From Lachnospiraceae bacterium (GTDB taxonomy: Bacteria > Bacillota > Clostridia > Lachnospirales > Lachnospiraceae): a stretch of 64,000 nt of DNA. The stretch lies in the NCBI GenBank assembly GCA_017394885.1, contig JAFPWO010000023.1:1-64000 (forward strand), in the 5' to 3' direction. A model generated the notes under the pieces. The model did no database searches. It was not told where the DNA came from and was given only the letters and a program-made list of their open reading frames with translations. A program made the position numbers and the translations under genes. Position 1 is the first letter of the stretch; every line of letters starts with the position of its first letter. Shown in pieces: positions 24,852 through 35,689 of this stretch.

Positions 24852-25613
24852 ATGAATCGGATCATTCACTATGCCGGACTGTGCCTGCAGGGGCTGGTGC
24901 GGAAAAACAATGAAGATAATTACCGAATCCCGGAAGGCTGCCTGCCGATGATCCACGGGGACAAAGAGCCGTTTTCCGGCTCGGTCCGGCCCGGTCCCTG
25001 GGCCGCTTTCGGCGTGTTTGACGGGATGGGGGGCGAGATGTGCGGAGAGGCCGCCTCGTATACCGCGGCGGCTGCCTTTGACGGATGGAGCGTGCGCAGG
25101 AGCGGGAGCTTTCATGCAGAGGAGGCAGAGGGCCTTTGCCGGGCGCTGAACAGGGAGGTTCTGTCCTATGCGGCCAGGCACCGCGCACCCGGGATGGGGT
25201 CGACTGCGGCCGCGCTCTGTTTTGATGCGGACGGCATCCGCGGCTTTAATATCGGCGACAGCCGGTGCCTGATGTTCTCGGAAGGCGCGCTGTCCGTCCT
25301 CTCGACTGATCACGTCGTTCTGTCTCCGATTACCCGCCGCGCCCGGCTGACGCAGTGCCTGGGGATCCCGGAGGAAGAATTCCTGCTGGAGCCGGCCTTC
25401 TTTTCCGCACCGTACCGGGAGGGCGATCTTTATCTGCTCTGCTCCGACGGGCTGACAGGGGTGGTAAGCCATCAGGTCATTGAGGAGGTGCTTTCGGAGG
25501 AAAGCTCCCTTTCGGACAAGCTTGCCCGCCTGCGGGAAGAGGTCTTCCGGCGCGGAGCGCCGGACAATCTGACGATCCTGCTGCTTGCGGTCACGGAGGA
25601 ATGCCATGAGTGA
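24852..25613 (+). CDS. PP2C-family Ser/Thr protein phosphatase
   Basis: A 253-aa metal-dependent phosphatase. All core motifs are intact: RKNNEDN near residue 17, FGVFDGMGGE near 55, GSTAAALCF, NIGDSRCLMF, LLCSDGLTG and the final metal aspartate in APDNLTILLL. It should reverse the phosphorylation made by the kinase 120 bases upstream. The gap between them holds a small CTTTCCC/GGGAAAG hairpin that might tune expression. GAAGGAG precedes the ATG. Its last eight bases overlap the start of the third gene. Confidence 0.9.
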   Translation: MNRIIHYAGLCLQGLVRKNNEDNYRIPEGCLPMIHGDKEPFSGSVRPGPWAAFGVFDGMGGEMCGEAASYTAAAAFDGWSVRRSGSFHAEEAEGLCRALNREVLSYAARHRAPGMGSTAAALCFDADGIRGFNIGDSRCLMFSEGALSVLSTDHVVLSPITRRARLTQCLGIPEEEFLLEPAFFSAPYREGDLYLLCSDGLTGVVSHQVIEEVLSEESSLSDKLARLREEVFRRGAPDNLTILLLAVTEECHE

Positions 25614-26814
25614 CTGGCTGGACTTTGATTTTGATCAGACGATCCGGGATTTTGAGTATACCCGGCGCGCGGCGGCGGGGATGAACCGCATCATCGATTC
25701 CGCGGATTTTGAAGACATGGACGCGGATATGATCTTCCATTATCTGGCCCATGAGATGGAAGTCGTCCTGTTCCCGGACTATCTGAAACGGTATATCTAT
25801 GAAAAGCTGAAGCCGGACAGGCCGTTCAGTGAAATTCCGGCGGCGGAGTATCAGGCGATCATCAGCCAGGCCTTTTCCGACAATAACGCGCCATACAGCC
25901 TGACGCCGACCACGACCAAGAAGACCGCCATGATCAAGCTGTGGCTGACGCAGCCGGGTGCGAAACGAAGCACGGTTTTCGCCCTGGGCTTCGGCCTGCG
26001 CATGAGCGCGGAAGACGTCAGCGATTTCCTGACCAAGGTGCTGAAGGAAGAAGATTTCGATTTTCTGGACCCGGAAGAGACCGTGTACTGGTACTGCTTT
26101 AAGCATCAGCTCCCGTACGCGGCGGCGCTGCGGCTGATTCGGACCGCGCAGGAGACGCCGGCCGGCAGCTTTTCGCAGAAGAAGTGGGACGCGATGTCCG
26201 TCGCGCCGGAGATCTACCTGCTTTCGGAGGAAAATCTGCTGCAGTATCTCGGGCTTCTCCGCATAAATCCGGCGGCCGGCGGGCGGAAGGATGCGGCTTT
26301 TCACGAGTTTACGCTCCTGTATGACCGCTGCCGGGAAATCATCAGCGAGATGTATAATGAGGAGAATCTGATCGAAGAGGGAAATTCGGTATGGACGGCG
26401 GACCGGATCCGGCCGGCCGATCTGGAAAAGGTGCTGTGCAGCGGGATCCCCGTCAACGAGAAGAACAATCTGACGGCCATGTCGGCCAGCCGTCTGGGAA
26501 AACTTTTTCAGAATGCAAGGATGAGCCGCCAGCGGATCAGCGGGATCCTGAGCCGGAAACATCCGGTGGAGCGCTTTGACCTGATCACGCTGCTCTTTTT
26601 TATCTACGCGCGGACGGTGGAGCCGGACTGGCCGGCAGAACGCTATCTGCAGTACATCGACGGGATCAACGAGATCCTGGGCCGCTGCCAGATGCAGGGG
26701 ATCTACCCGGCCAATCCGTATGAAGCCTTTGTCCTGATGTGTATCGTCGCGGAATTCCCGCTGGACGTCTATGCGCAGGTGTGGGAAATGTCCTATGATG
26801 ATGGGCAGGAATGA
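25606..26814 (+). CDS. Uncharacterised protein coupled to kinase and phosphatase
   Basis: A 402-aa soluble, mostly helical protein of unknown family, starting MSDWLDFDFDQTIRDFEYTR. It has no signal peptide, no membrane helix and no catalytic motif that I recognise. The middle part (LTPTTTKKTAMIKLWLTQPG, residues about 100-120) and C-terminal part (SASRLGKLFQNARMSRQRIS, near residue 290) might be small helical nucleic-acid or protein-binding units, but this is a guess. The ATG overlaps the phosphatase stop by eight bases (ATGAGTGA), so it is translated with it. It may be a substrate or adaptor of the kinase/phosphatase pair. Confidence 0.7.
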   Translation: MSDWLDFDFDQTIRDFEYTRRAAAGMNRIIDSADFEDMDADMIFHYLAHEMEVVLFPDYLKRYIYEKLKPDRPFSEIPAAEYQAIISQAFSDNNAPYSLTPTTTKKTAMIKLWLTQPGAKRSTVFALGFGLRMSAEDVSDFLTKVLKEEDFDFLDPEETVYWYCFKHQLPYAAALRLIRTAQETPAGSFSQKKWDAMSVAPEIYLLSEENLLQYLGLLRINPAAGGRKDAAFHEFTLLYDRCREIISEMYNEENLIEEGNSVWTADRIRPADLEKVLCSGIPVNEKNNLTAMSASRLGKLFQNARMSRQRISGILSRKHPVERFDLITLLFFIYARTVEPDWPAERYLQYIDGINEILGRCQMQGIYPANPYEAFVLMCIVAEFPLDVYAQVWEMSYDDGQE

Positions 26815-26875
26815 AGGGGTTTGTGTTCCCGGCCCAATAACGGATATTCAGCCCTGGTATTACGGCGAACCCTTC

Positions 26876-27892
26876 CTATCTCTGCGTACTCCCGGTCACG
26901 GTCTCTCCTTCCAAACCGGCCGTCTCCGCCGCCCTGTGCAGCTGCTCCAGAAGAGCGGCTGCTTCTTTTTGTCCGATCGAGAAGGTAAGAGCCTGGCCGG
27001 ACGGGCTGCTGTCGGGAAAATCAAAGCTCACATACCCGCTGTCCAGGACCGTCATCTGCAACTTATAGCCGTAAGGCAGGTCTTCCAGACGGAGCACGGC
27101 CTGCGCTGTGCACCGGTCCAGGACCTCCGAGGAGGCGGCAGGGTAAGGACAGGCTTCGCCCCGGAGAGCAAGCACTGCATCCATCAGGGCCGAAGCACCC
27201 TGCGCGGAAAGCTTCCCGCCGCTGCGGAGGATCGTCCCTTTTTCGTCGCGCAGGAAGAGAAGGCTGTCCGTTTTCACGGATAAGGCTTCCTTCCCCCCGA
27301 AGTCGGCGAGCATTTCGGACAGGGTACCGGCCGTATAGCTTCGGTTGATATAGGTGTACCAGTGATCCGTCGTCAGCGCTTCGCCTTGATCCAGAAAGCG
27401 GACGCAGACGGCGGCCTGCGCAGAAGCTCCCTTAAGCGAAAAGATCTCGGCCCGCAGGGATTCGGGACTGGCGGGAGGATCGGACGGGACGCCGCCGGTA
27501 TAGGAATACCATCCGGCTGTCAGGGTTTCCTCGCCCAGCTTTTCCCCCACGGCTTCTTCCGCGCAGACGCGGGAGCAGGTATAGTTTTGATACGGACCGG
27601 CGGCAAAGCAGGCCATATAGCGGGATTCCGGCACGCCTTCCTGCGCGGCGTTGAGATCGGCCCAGTGCGGATAGTGCCCGTCAGCCGGTTCTTTGGAAAA
27701 GAGCGGCGGGACAAACAGCAGGATCAGCGCGAGGCAGGCGGCCGGGATCAGGATCTTCAGGGCGAGGGGAAACTTCCGCTTATTCCGGACGGCCGGGGTT
27801 TCCAGCTTTTTTTCGTATTCCAGCGCATTCTGCAGGAGGGATGCGTCCAGTTCGGATACGGCGTCCATCCAGCGCGTTTTCGATTCGTTCAT
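26876..27892 (-). CDS. Membrane-anchored putative anti-sigma factor (second pair)
   Basis: A 338-aa protein with a 42-residue cytoplasmic N-terminus (MNESKTRWMDAVSELDASLL), one transmembrane helix at about 44-66 and a large outside domain of unknown type. It overlaps the upstream ECF sigma gene by four bases, hence the call. As with the pair at 4316-6099 there is no zinc-binding anti-sigma motif in the cytoplasmic part, and the two outside domains do not look alike by eye. No clear terminator lies between its end and the convergent unknown gene ending at 26814. Confidence 0.6.
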   Translation of the reverse strand: MNESKTRWMDAVSELDASLLQNALEYEKKLETPAVRNKRKFPLALKILIPAACLALILLFVPPLFSKEPADGHYPHWADLNAAQEGVPESRYMACFAAGPYQNYTCSRVCAEEAVGEKLGEETLTAGWYSYTGGVPSDPPASPESLRAEIFSLKGASAQAAVCVRFLDQGEALTTDHWYTYINRSYTAGTLSEMLADFGGKEALSVKTDSLLFLRDEKGTILRSGGKLSAQGASALMDAVLALRGEACPYPAASSEVLDRCTAQAVLRLEDLPYGYKLQMTVLDSGYVSFDFPDSSPSGQALTFSIGQKEAAALLEQLHRAAETAGLEGETVTGSTQR

Positions 27893-28476
27893 ACCGTGTA
27901 ACCTTCCTTTCGTAAGGCCTCCCGGAGTCCGCGGCGAAGCGCGGTCAGTTCCTTTTCCACGGTGGACCGGCTGACGCCGAGCAGGCGGCTGATCTCATCG
28001 ATCGGGCGGGAAAGATAGTAGCGGCTGATGAAGATATACTGCTGCCGGTCGGAGACGGTGCGCAGATAAGCATTGATGCGTTGGCCGAGTTCCTGACTGC
28101 TCAGGATGCGGAGCGGATCGGACTGATCGGCCAGAACGTTTTCCAGCTCTTCCAGCGGCGCCAGTCCTTCCGGCGGCAGCGTTTTCTGCCGGTTGTTCTT
28201 CCGGTAGCAGTCGATCGCGCCGCGCCGCATCAGCGTGAGCAGGTACGCGGGAAGAGAGGCGGGCCTGTACGGCGGGATCGTATTCCATACCTTCAGATAG
28301 GTGTCGCTTAAGACTTCTTCCCGGTTCCTCTCATCCGACAGAAAGCGGCCGGCGAGGGTCAGCAGCCGGCGGCCGTATTTGCCGTCGATCTCCCGGAGGG
28401 CGTTTTCGTCCCGGGCAAAGAGAAGGTCAAGGATCTCCTCGTCCGGGAGCGGTGTTTTCAGTTTGGAGTCAGGCAT
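27889..28476 (-). CDS. ECF-type RNA polymerase sigma factor (second pair)
   Basis: A 195-aa sigma factor. Region 2 spans about 20-95 (RFLSDERNREEVLSDTYLKV) and region 4 about 135-190 (DRQQYIFISRYYLSRPIDEI then LLGVSRSTVEKELTALRRGL). GGAGGAAG lies close before the ATG at 28476. It begins a two-gene unit with its membrane regulator. The first pair's sigma protein has clearly similar layout but only moderate similarity, so these are distinct ECF systems rather than a recent duplicate. Confidence 0.88.
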   Translation of the reverse strand: MPDSKLKTPLPDEEILDLLFARDENALREIDGKYGRRLLTLAGRFLSDERNREEVLSDTYLKVWNTIPPYRPASLPAYLLTLMRRGAIDCYRKNNRQKTLPPEGLAPLEELENVLADQSDPLRILSSQELGQRINAYLRTVSDRQQYIFISRYYLSRPIDEISRLLGVSRSTVEKELTALRRGLREALRKEGYTV

Positions 28477-28552
28477 GCCGTTCTTCCTCCCAGCTGTACG
28501 TATCAGGAACTGTTCCTTACACTGGTATAGTCGATAAACGGACGGGATATCC

Positions 28553-28582
28553 GTAAAAAAAAGCCTTCTCAGGCTTTTTCAT
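28553..28582. terminator. Terminator after the thioesterase gene
   Basis: AAAAAGCC pairs with GGCTTTTT around TTCTCA; on the minus strand the stem is followed by a run of eight T. It separates the thioesterase from the sigma gene downstream on the same strand. Confidence 0.8.
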
Positions 28583-28604
28583 GGTTCGGCCGCTCGCTTT
28601 TGCC

Positions 28605-29003
28605 TTATTCCGTGAGGCAGCAGTAGGTAAAGTCTCCCGCGGCCAGCAGGCGTTCGCCCTGATAGACTTCGCTGCGTATAAAGCAGAGCTTCCGGCCGCG
28701 CCGGATGGCAGAGGCGCGGGCCAATACCGGCTCCGAAGCCTTGCCGGCGCTCAGAAAATGAAATCCGGTGTCGGTCGTCACATAGGCGCGGCCGTCGCCC
28801 CGGACCAGGGTTCCGGCCGCGATCTCGGCGAGGGTGATGATCAGCCCGCCGTGCACGGTCCCCATGGTATTCAGGGCGTTTTCATTCGGCTCGGCCTGCA
28901 CCAGCGCGTGGGTCTCATCCACTTCGAGTACCCGGATACGGTTGTGCCGCATGAACGGGTTGCCGCGGTTGACCGTTTCTTTGTATTCTTCAAAATTCAT
29001 CAT
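28605..29003 (-). CDS. PaaI-type hotdog-fold thioesterase
   Basis: A 132-aa single hotdog domain. The segment ENALNTMGTVHGGLIITLAEIAAG is the PaaI/YdiI active-site region, where the HGG with a following acidic residue on the helix is catalytic. It should hydrolyse an acyl-CoA, probably aromatic or medium-chain, but the substrate is not predictable. The start at 29003 follows AAGGGGA; a longer frame upstream overlaps the P-type ATPase gene and lacks support. It is 25 bases after the ATPase gene and probably co-transcribed. Confidence 0.82.
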   Translation of the reverse strand: MMNFEEYKETVNRGNPFMRHNRIRVLEVDETHALVQAEPNENALNTMGTVHGGLIITLAEIAAGTLVRGDGRAYVTTDTGFHFLSAGKASEPVLARASAIRRGRKLCFIRSEVYQGERLLAAGDFTYCCLTE

Positions 29004-29028
29004 CGTATCCCCTTTTTCGGAATGCTTT

Positions 29029-31344
<2,316 letters not shown>

Positions 31345-31364
31345 GATGCGCTCTCCTTGGATAG

Positions 31365-32204
31365 TCAGAATCGTTTCAGTTCGTCGTCCGTGATCTCGCC
31401 GCGGGCCACGATATTGGTCGGGCCGGTCAGATACAGATCGCGGACCGTATCGCCCTCGCGCACGGCGTCCATATACAGGTCCCCGCCGCGCATCGTAAAC
31501 CGGACGTTTTGCCCGCTGATCTGTCCCAGCAAGGTCAGGACGGCGGCCGAAGAGCCGGTCCCGGTTCCGCAGGCGTAGGTAAAGTCCTCCACGCCGCGCT
31601 CGTAGGTCTTTAAAAACACTTCGTCCGGACCGGTCAGCTCCACGAAATTCACATTGGCGCCTTTCGGGAAGGCTTCATGAAAGCGCAGGGCCCGGGCCAG
31701 CTCCCGCAGCGAATCCTCCGGATACGCTGCCAGATCCTCAAACGGGACGACTGCGTGGGGGATCCCCGGATCGCCCAGCACCACATAGCTGCAGGGGACG
31801 CGCCGGCCGGCGGCCTGCAGGATCAGGTCCGTGCGGATCAGGGAGGGATCGTTCAGGCGGATGCGGTACATCCGCTCGCTGATGCGCGTCCCGCTGACCG
31901 GGCCGGCCGTGGTCTCGATCCGCTGCACGGGGCCGGCCAGGCCGGTCTCCCAGGCAAAGCGGCAGATGCAGCGCGCACCGTTGCCGCACATCTCCCCGAT
32001 GGAGCCGTCGGAATTGAAGAAGAGCATTTTCAGATCCGCACTTTCGGAGTCTTCCACGACCATCAGGCCGTCGGCGCCGAGGGAAAGACGCCGCTCGCAG
32101 AGGCGCCTTGCCAGCGCCGGAAAGCAGGCGGAGGGAAGCTTTTCCATGCGGTTGTCGATCAGAATAAAGTCGTTGCCGGCTCCGTTCATTTTCCAGAATT
32201 TCAT
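31365..32204 (-). CDS. dapF: Diaminopimelate epimerase
   Basis: A 279-aa PLP-independent epimerase that makes meso-DAP for lysine and peptidoglycan. Both active-site cysteines are present: C73 in MCGNGARC and C212 in ACGTGTGSS. The N-terminal KMNGAGNDFILID is diagnostic. This supports a DAP-type cell wall. It begins a unit dapF, P-type ATPase, thioesterase on the minus strand. The ribosome site (GGGAAA) is weak. Confidence 0.95.
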   Translation of the reverse strand: MKFWKMNGAGNDFILIDNRMEKLPSACFPALARRLCERRLSLGADGLMVVEDSESADLKMLFFNSDGSIGEMCGNGARCICRFAWETGLAGPVQRIETTAGPVSGTRISERMYRIRLNDPSLIRTDLILQAAGRRVPCSYVVLGDPGIPHAVVPFEDLAAYPEDSLRELARALRFHEAFPKGANVNFVELTGPDEVFLKTYERGVEDFTYACGTGTGSSAAVLTLLGQISGQNVRFTMRGGDLYMDAVREGDTVRDLYLTGPTNIVARGEITDDELKRF

Positions 32205-32276
32205 AAGATTTCCCGCTGTTGTTTTTTCTTGGCCGGATCCGCCGCCGCAAAAGGAGGCGCTGCGGAATCCTTATGC

Positions 32277-32305
32277 AGTGTATCGAAAATTGCGGGCAAA
32301 AGCAA
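32277..32305 (-). promoter_or_regulatory. Promoter for dapF
   Basis: Minus-strand TTGCTT (32305-32300), 17 bases, TACACT (32282-32277). Confidence 0.6.
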
Positions 32306-32312
32306 GCCCCGC

Positions 32313-32341
32313 TTGTAAATCCGTCCGGCGGATGCTATACT
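32313..32341 (+). promoter_or_regulatory. Promoter for pepV
   Basis: TTGTAA (32313-32318), 17 bases, TATACT (32336-32341); divergent from the dapF promoter. Confidence 0.7.
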
Positions 32342-32373
32342 GAAAACAAGGAAAAACGTGAGGAGGAAGGGGC

Positions 32374-33789
32374 ATGGCTGCGGCTGTGCCTGCTGGAAAG
32401 ATGGATGACGCGTTAAGAAAAGAAATCGATCTTTTTGTGGAAGAAAATAAAGAGCGGCTGATCGCGGATATTGCCCGCCTGGTAGCGGTCCCGAGCGTGG
32501 AAAGCGCGGCTCAGGAAGGCGCGCCTTTCGGCCCCGGCCCCCGCAAAGCGCTGGATACGGCGCTGGAGATCGCCCGGGATCTGGGCCTCAAAACCGTGGA
32601 CTGCGAGCATTATCTCGGCTATGCCGTGGTCGGGGAGGATCGTGAGGATTATCTCGCCAGTATCGTCCACGTGGACGTGGTGCCGGTCGGGGAAGGCTGG
32701 GAGAGCGATCCCTGGACGGTCATCGAAAAGGAGGGCTATCTTTTCGGCCGCGGCGTGATGGACGATAAGGGTCCCGCCGTGATCATGCTCTATGCACTCA
32801 AATATCTGCAGGAGAAGGGGATTCCGCTAAAGTACCCCTTCCGTGCCATGATGGGAGCGAACGAAGAGAGCGGGATGGGCGACCTGGAATACTATCTGGA
32901 ACATTATCCGGAGCCGCTGTTCTGCTTCAGCCCGGACGCGGATTTCCCGCTGATCAACGGAGAAAAGGGAATCGTGCACGGCCTGATCCGTTCCGCCTGC
33001 CGGATGGAGAATATTCTGGAGATCGAAGGCGGCCACGCGGTGAACGCCGTGCCGTCCCTGGCGAAAGCGCTGGTCAGGGCAAAGGAATTAAAGCCGGCGC
33101 CCCGCGTGGAAGCAGAGAAGGAAGGAGAGGGGATCTGGCGCCTGACGGCCCACGGGATCGGGGGCCACGCTTCCATGCCGGCGGGCACGGTGAGCGCCAT
33201 CGGCGAACTGTATGATTATATTCTGGAGAACAAGCTGGCGTCTCCGGCCGAGGAAGCGTTCCTGCGCTTTGCGGTGAAGATCCCGCACGCCCCGGACGGC
33301 AGCCTGGTCGGGGTGGCCGCGGACGACGGCCTGTTTACGCCCCTGACGCTGGTGAGCGGCCGGGTGTATGCCGAGGACGGCCACATCGTTCAGAGCCTGG
33401 ATTTCCGCTTCCCGACCAATACGAACCGGGAGCTCCTCTTAAAGAATCTTCAGGAAGTGGCCGGCGATCTGGCCACGGTCGAACTGGATCAGGCGGCCGA
33501 TCCCTTCTATAAGGATCCCGACTGCGCGGAACTGCGGGCCTGCATGGACGCGTACAATGAGGTGACCGGGGAGCAGGCGAAGCCGTTTACGATCGGCGGC
33601 GGGACCTATGCCCGGCATTTCAAAAATGCGGTAGCCTTCGGCCCGGAACATCCGGAGCGGCCGTATCCCTCCTTTGCCGGCTCGATCCACGGCGCGAATG
33701 AAGCGGCCCGGATCTCGGATATGCTGGAGGCGCTGAAGGTGTATATCGTGACCCTGCTCAATCTGGAAGCGCTGGAATATCCCTGCTGA
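32374..33789 (+). CDS. pepV: M20-family dipeptidase PepV
   Basis: A 471-aa zinc dipeptidase. The metal-binding histidine and aspartate lie in IVHVDVVPVGEGW and GRGVMDDKGP, the general-base glutamate in GANEESGMGD, and the C-terminal ligand region in GGGTYARHF. The GWESDPW segment and overall length match PepV. It hydrolyses dipeptides in the cytoplasm. AGGAGGAAGG precedes the ATG at 32374; ATG 32401 is an alternative start. The kinase gene follows after 21 bases. Confidence 0.92.
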   Translation: MAAAVPAGKMDDALRKEIDLFVEENKERLIADIARLVAVPSVESAAQEGAPFGPGPRKALDTALEIARDLGLKTVDCEHYLGYAVVGEDREDYLASIVHVDVVPVGEGWESDPWTVIEKEGYLFGRGVMDDKGPAVIMLYALKYLQEKGIPLKYPFRAMMGANEESGMGDLEYYLEHYPEPLFCFSPDADFPLINGEKGIVHGLIRSACRMENILEIEGGHAVNAVPSLAKALVRAKELKPAPRVEAEKEGEGIWRLTAHGIGGHASMPAGTVSAIGELYDYILENKLASPAEEAFLRFAVKIPHAPDGSLVGVAADDGLFTPLTLVSGRVYAEDGHIVQSLDFRFPTNTNRELLLKNLQEVAGDLATVELDQAADPFYKDPDCAELRACMDAYNEVTGEQAKPFTIGGGTYARHFKNAVAFGPEHPERPYPSFAGSIHGANEAARISDMLEALKVYIVTLLNLEALEYPC

Positions 33790-33810
33790 CCTGAAGAAGA
33801 AAGGAGTATT

Positions 33811-35466
33811 ATGTTACGCATTACCTACGGAGAAGACAAAGTCCTGGAAGTTCCGGTGGGAACCAGTTACGGCACCATGGCCAAGATGGTGCAGCCGGAT
33901 TTTATGTATACGATCCTTCTGGTGGAATCCGACGGAAAGCTCAAGGAGCTGCATAAGCAGACCAAAAAGAACGAAACGATCCGCTTTATCACGACCCTGG
34001 ACCGCGACGGCATGCTGACCTACGAGCGCAGCGCGCTGATGCTGATGTGCGCTGCCATCCATAATATCGCCGGCAATAAGATCGAGAAAATTTATGTAAA
34101 ATTCTCTGTCTTAAACGGGTATTACGTGGAGATCAGAGGAAATGTTTCCGCGAATGAGCGCTTTGCCCAGCGCGTAAAAGAAGAAATGCGGCATCTGGTG
34201 AATCTGGACCTGCCGCTGGTGAAGAAAAATGTTCCCGTGGATGTGGCAAGACAGTATTTCCTGGAAAACGGCATGCCCAGCCGGGAGCGCCTGTTCCGCT
34301 ACCGCCGCCATTCCGGCGTCAATCTGTACTCGATCGGCGACTATGTGGACTACTACTACGGCTACATGGTCCCGTCCACCGGCTATATCAAGTATTTCGA
34401 CCTGATCGCCTACGAATCCGGCCTGGCCCTGCTGCTGCCGGATAAGTATCACCCCGAAGAGGTCTTCCCGATCCAGCCGAAGAAAAAGACCTTCGATACC
34501 CTGCAGGACGCGTCCGATTGGAGTGAAGCCATGGATATCGCGACGGTCGGCGAGATCAACGACAAGATCGCGAAAGGCCAGATCCGGGATATCATCCTGA
34601 TGGCGGAGGCCCGCCAGGAAAAGGATATCGCCGCCATCGCGCAGACGATCGCCGAAGACCCGAACAAGAAATGCGTCATGATTGCCGGCCCGTCCTCCTC
34701 CGGGAAGACCAGCTTCTCCCACCGGCTTTCGGTCCAGCTGCGCGGCCTCGGCCTGCAGCCGCATCCGATCGAGGTGGACAACTATTTCGTGGACCGCGAA
34801 TTTACCCCGCGGGATGAGAACGGAGAGTATGACTTCGAATCCATCGACGGCGTGGATATCAAGCAGTTCAATGAAGATATGCTGGCCCTGCTGCGCGGGG
34901 AAGAGGTGGCCATGCCCACCTTCAATTTCAAGACCGGGCACCGCGAATATAAGGGCAATACGCTGCAGATCCGGGAGAATGATATCCTGGTCATCGAAGG
35001 CATCCACTGCCTGAACGACCGCATGAGCGAGCTGATCCCGCCGGAAAACAAATACCGCATCTTTATCAGCGCGCTGACCCAGACGAATATCGACGAACAC
35101 AACCGGATCCCCAGCTCGGACGGCCGGCTGCTGCGCCGCATGGTCCGCGACGCCCGCACCCGGGGCTATTCCGCCCAGGAAACGCTGGCCCGCTGGGATT
35201 CCGTGCGCCGGGGCGAGACGCGCAATATCGTGCCCTTCCAGGAGGAAGCCGACGCGGTCTTCAATTCCTCGCTGGTCTATGAGTTTTCCGTGCTCAAATC
35301 CTACGCGGAGCAGCTCCTCTTCGGGATCCCGGAGGACGCGCCGGAGCATCCGGAAGCCGTACGGCTCTTAAAATTCCTAGACTATTTCCTGTCCGTCGAC
35401 TCCACACTGGTCCCGCAGAACTCATTGCTGAAGGAATTCATCGGCGGCAGCGTGTTCGGCGTGTAA
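33811..35466 (+). CDS. Uridine kinase-like nucleoside kinase fused to TGS and tRNA-synthetase-like domains
   Basis: A 551-aa three-part protein. Residues 1-65 form a TGS-like beta-grasp domain. Residues about 70-220 resemble the second additional domain of threonyl- and alanyl-tRNA synthetases. From about residue 285 comes a P-loop kinase of the uridine kinase/phosphoribulokinase family, with Walker A GPSSSGKTS at 293-301 and the VDNYFVDR and VIEGIHCLND segments. The N-terminal half probably senses or binds RNA or a nucleotide; that is inference. It likely phosphorylates uridine or a related nucleoside. Coupled to pepV and ended by a strong terminator. Confidence 0.85.
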   Translation: MLRITYGEDKVLEVPVGTSYGTMAKMVQPDFMYTILLVESDGKLKELHKQTKKNETIRFITTLDRDGMLTYERSALMLMCAAIHNIAGNKIEKIYVKFSVLNGYYVEIRGNVSANERFAQRVKEEMRHLVNLDLPLVKKNVPVDVARQYFLENGMPSRERLFRYRRHSGVNLYSIGDYVDYYYGYMVPSTGYIKYFDLIAYESGLALLLPDKYHPEEVFPIQPKKKTFDTLQDASDWSEAMDIATVGEINDKIAKGQIRDIILMAEARQEKDIAAIAQTIAEDPNKKCVMIAGPSSSGKTSFSHRLSVQLRGLGLQPHPIEVDNYFVDREFTPRDENGEYDFESIDGVDIKQFNEDMLALLRGEEVAMPTFNFKTGHREYKGNTLQIRENDILVIEGIHCLNDRMSELIPPENKYRIFISALTQTNIDEHNRIPSSDGRLLRRMVRDARTRGYSAQETLARWDSVRRGETRNIVPFQEEADAVFNSSLVYEFSVLKSYAEQLLFGIPEDAPEHPEAVRLLKFLDYFLSVDSTLVPQNSLLKEFIGGSVFGV

Positions 35467-35491
35467 ACCGTATTCTCTATTATATCAGCTT

Positions 35492-35534
35492 ATCAGGAGA
35501 TCTATCCCCGCAGGAGAAGATCTCCTGATTTTTG
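35492..35534 (+). terminator. Terminator after the nucleoside kinase
   Basis: ATCAGGAGATCT (35492-35503) pairs perfectly with AGATCTCCTGAT (35518-35529), followed by TTTTTG. Confidence 0.9.
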
Positions 35535-35581
35535 TGCGCTTCCGGCAGCGGCCTTATTTTTTTCGGCTTCTGAAAAAAAGA

Positions 35582-35610
35582 TTGTATAAGAAATTATTAT
35601 ATGGTATAAA
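35582..35610 (+). promoter_or_regulatory. Promoter for the mgtC unit
   Basis: TTGTAT (35582-35587), 17 bases, TATAAA (35605-35610). Confidence 0.7.
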
Positions 35611-35689
35611 AAAAACATCTTCCAACGCAATACAGAAAGGTGTCTGAAAAGAGGATGCCTATATTTTCGTTAATAGAGAAAGAAGGATT

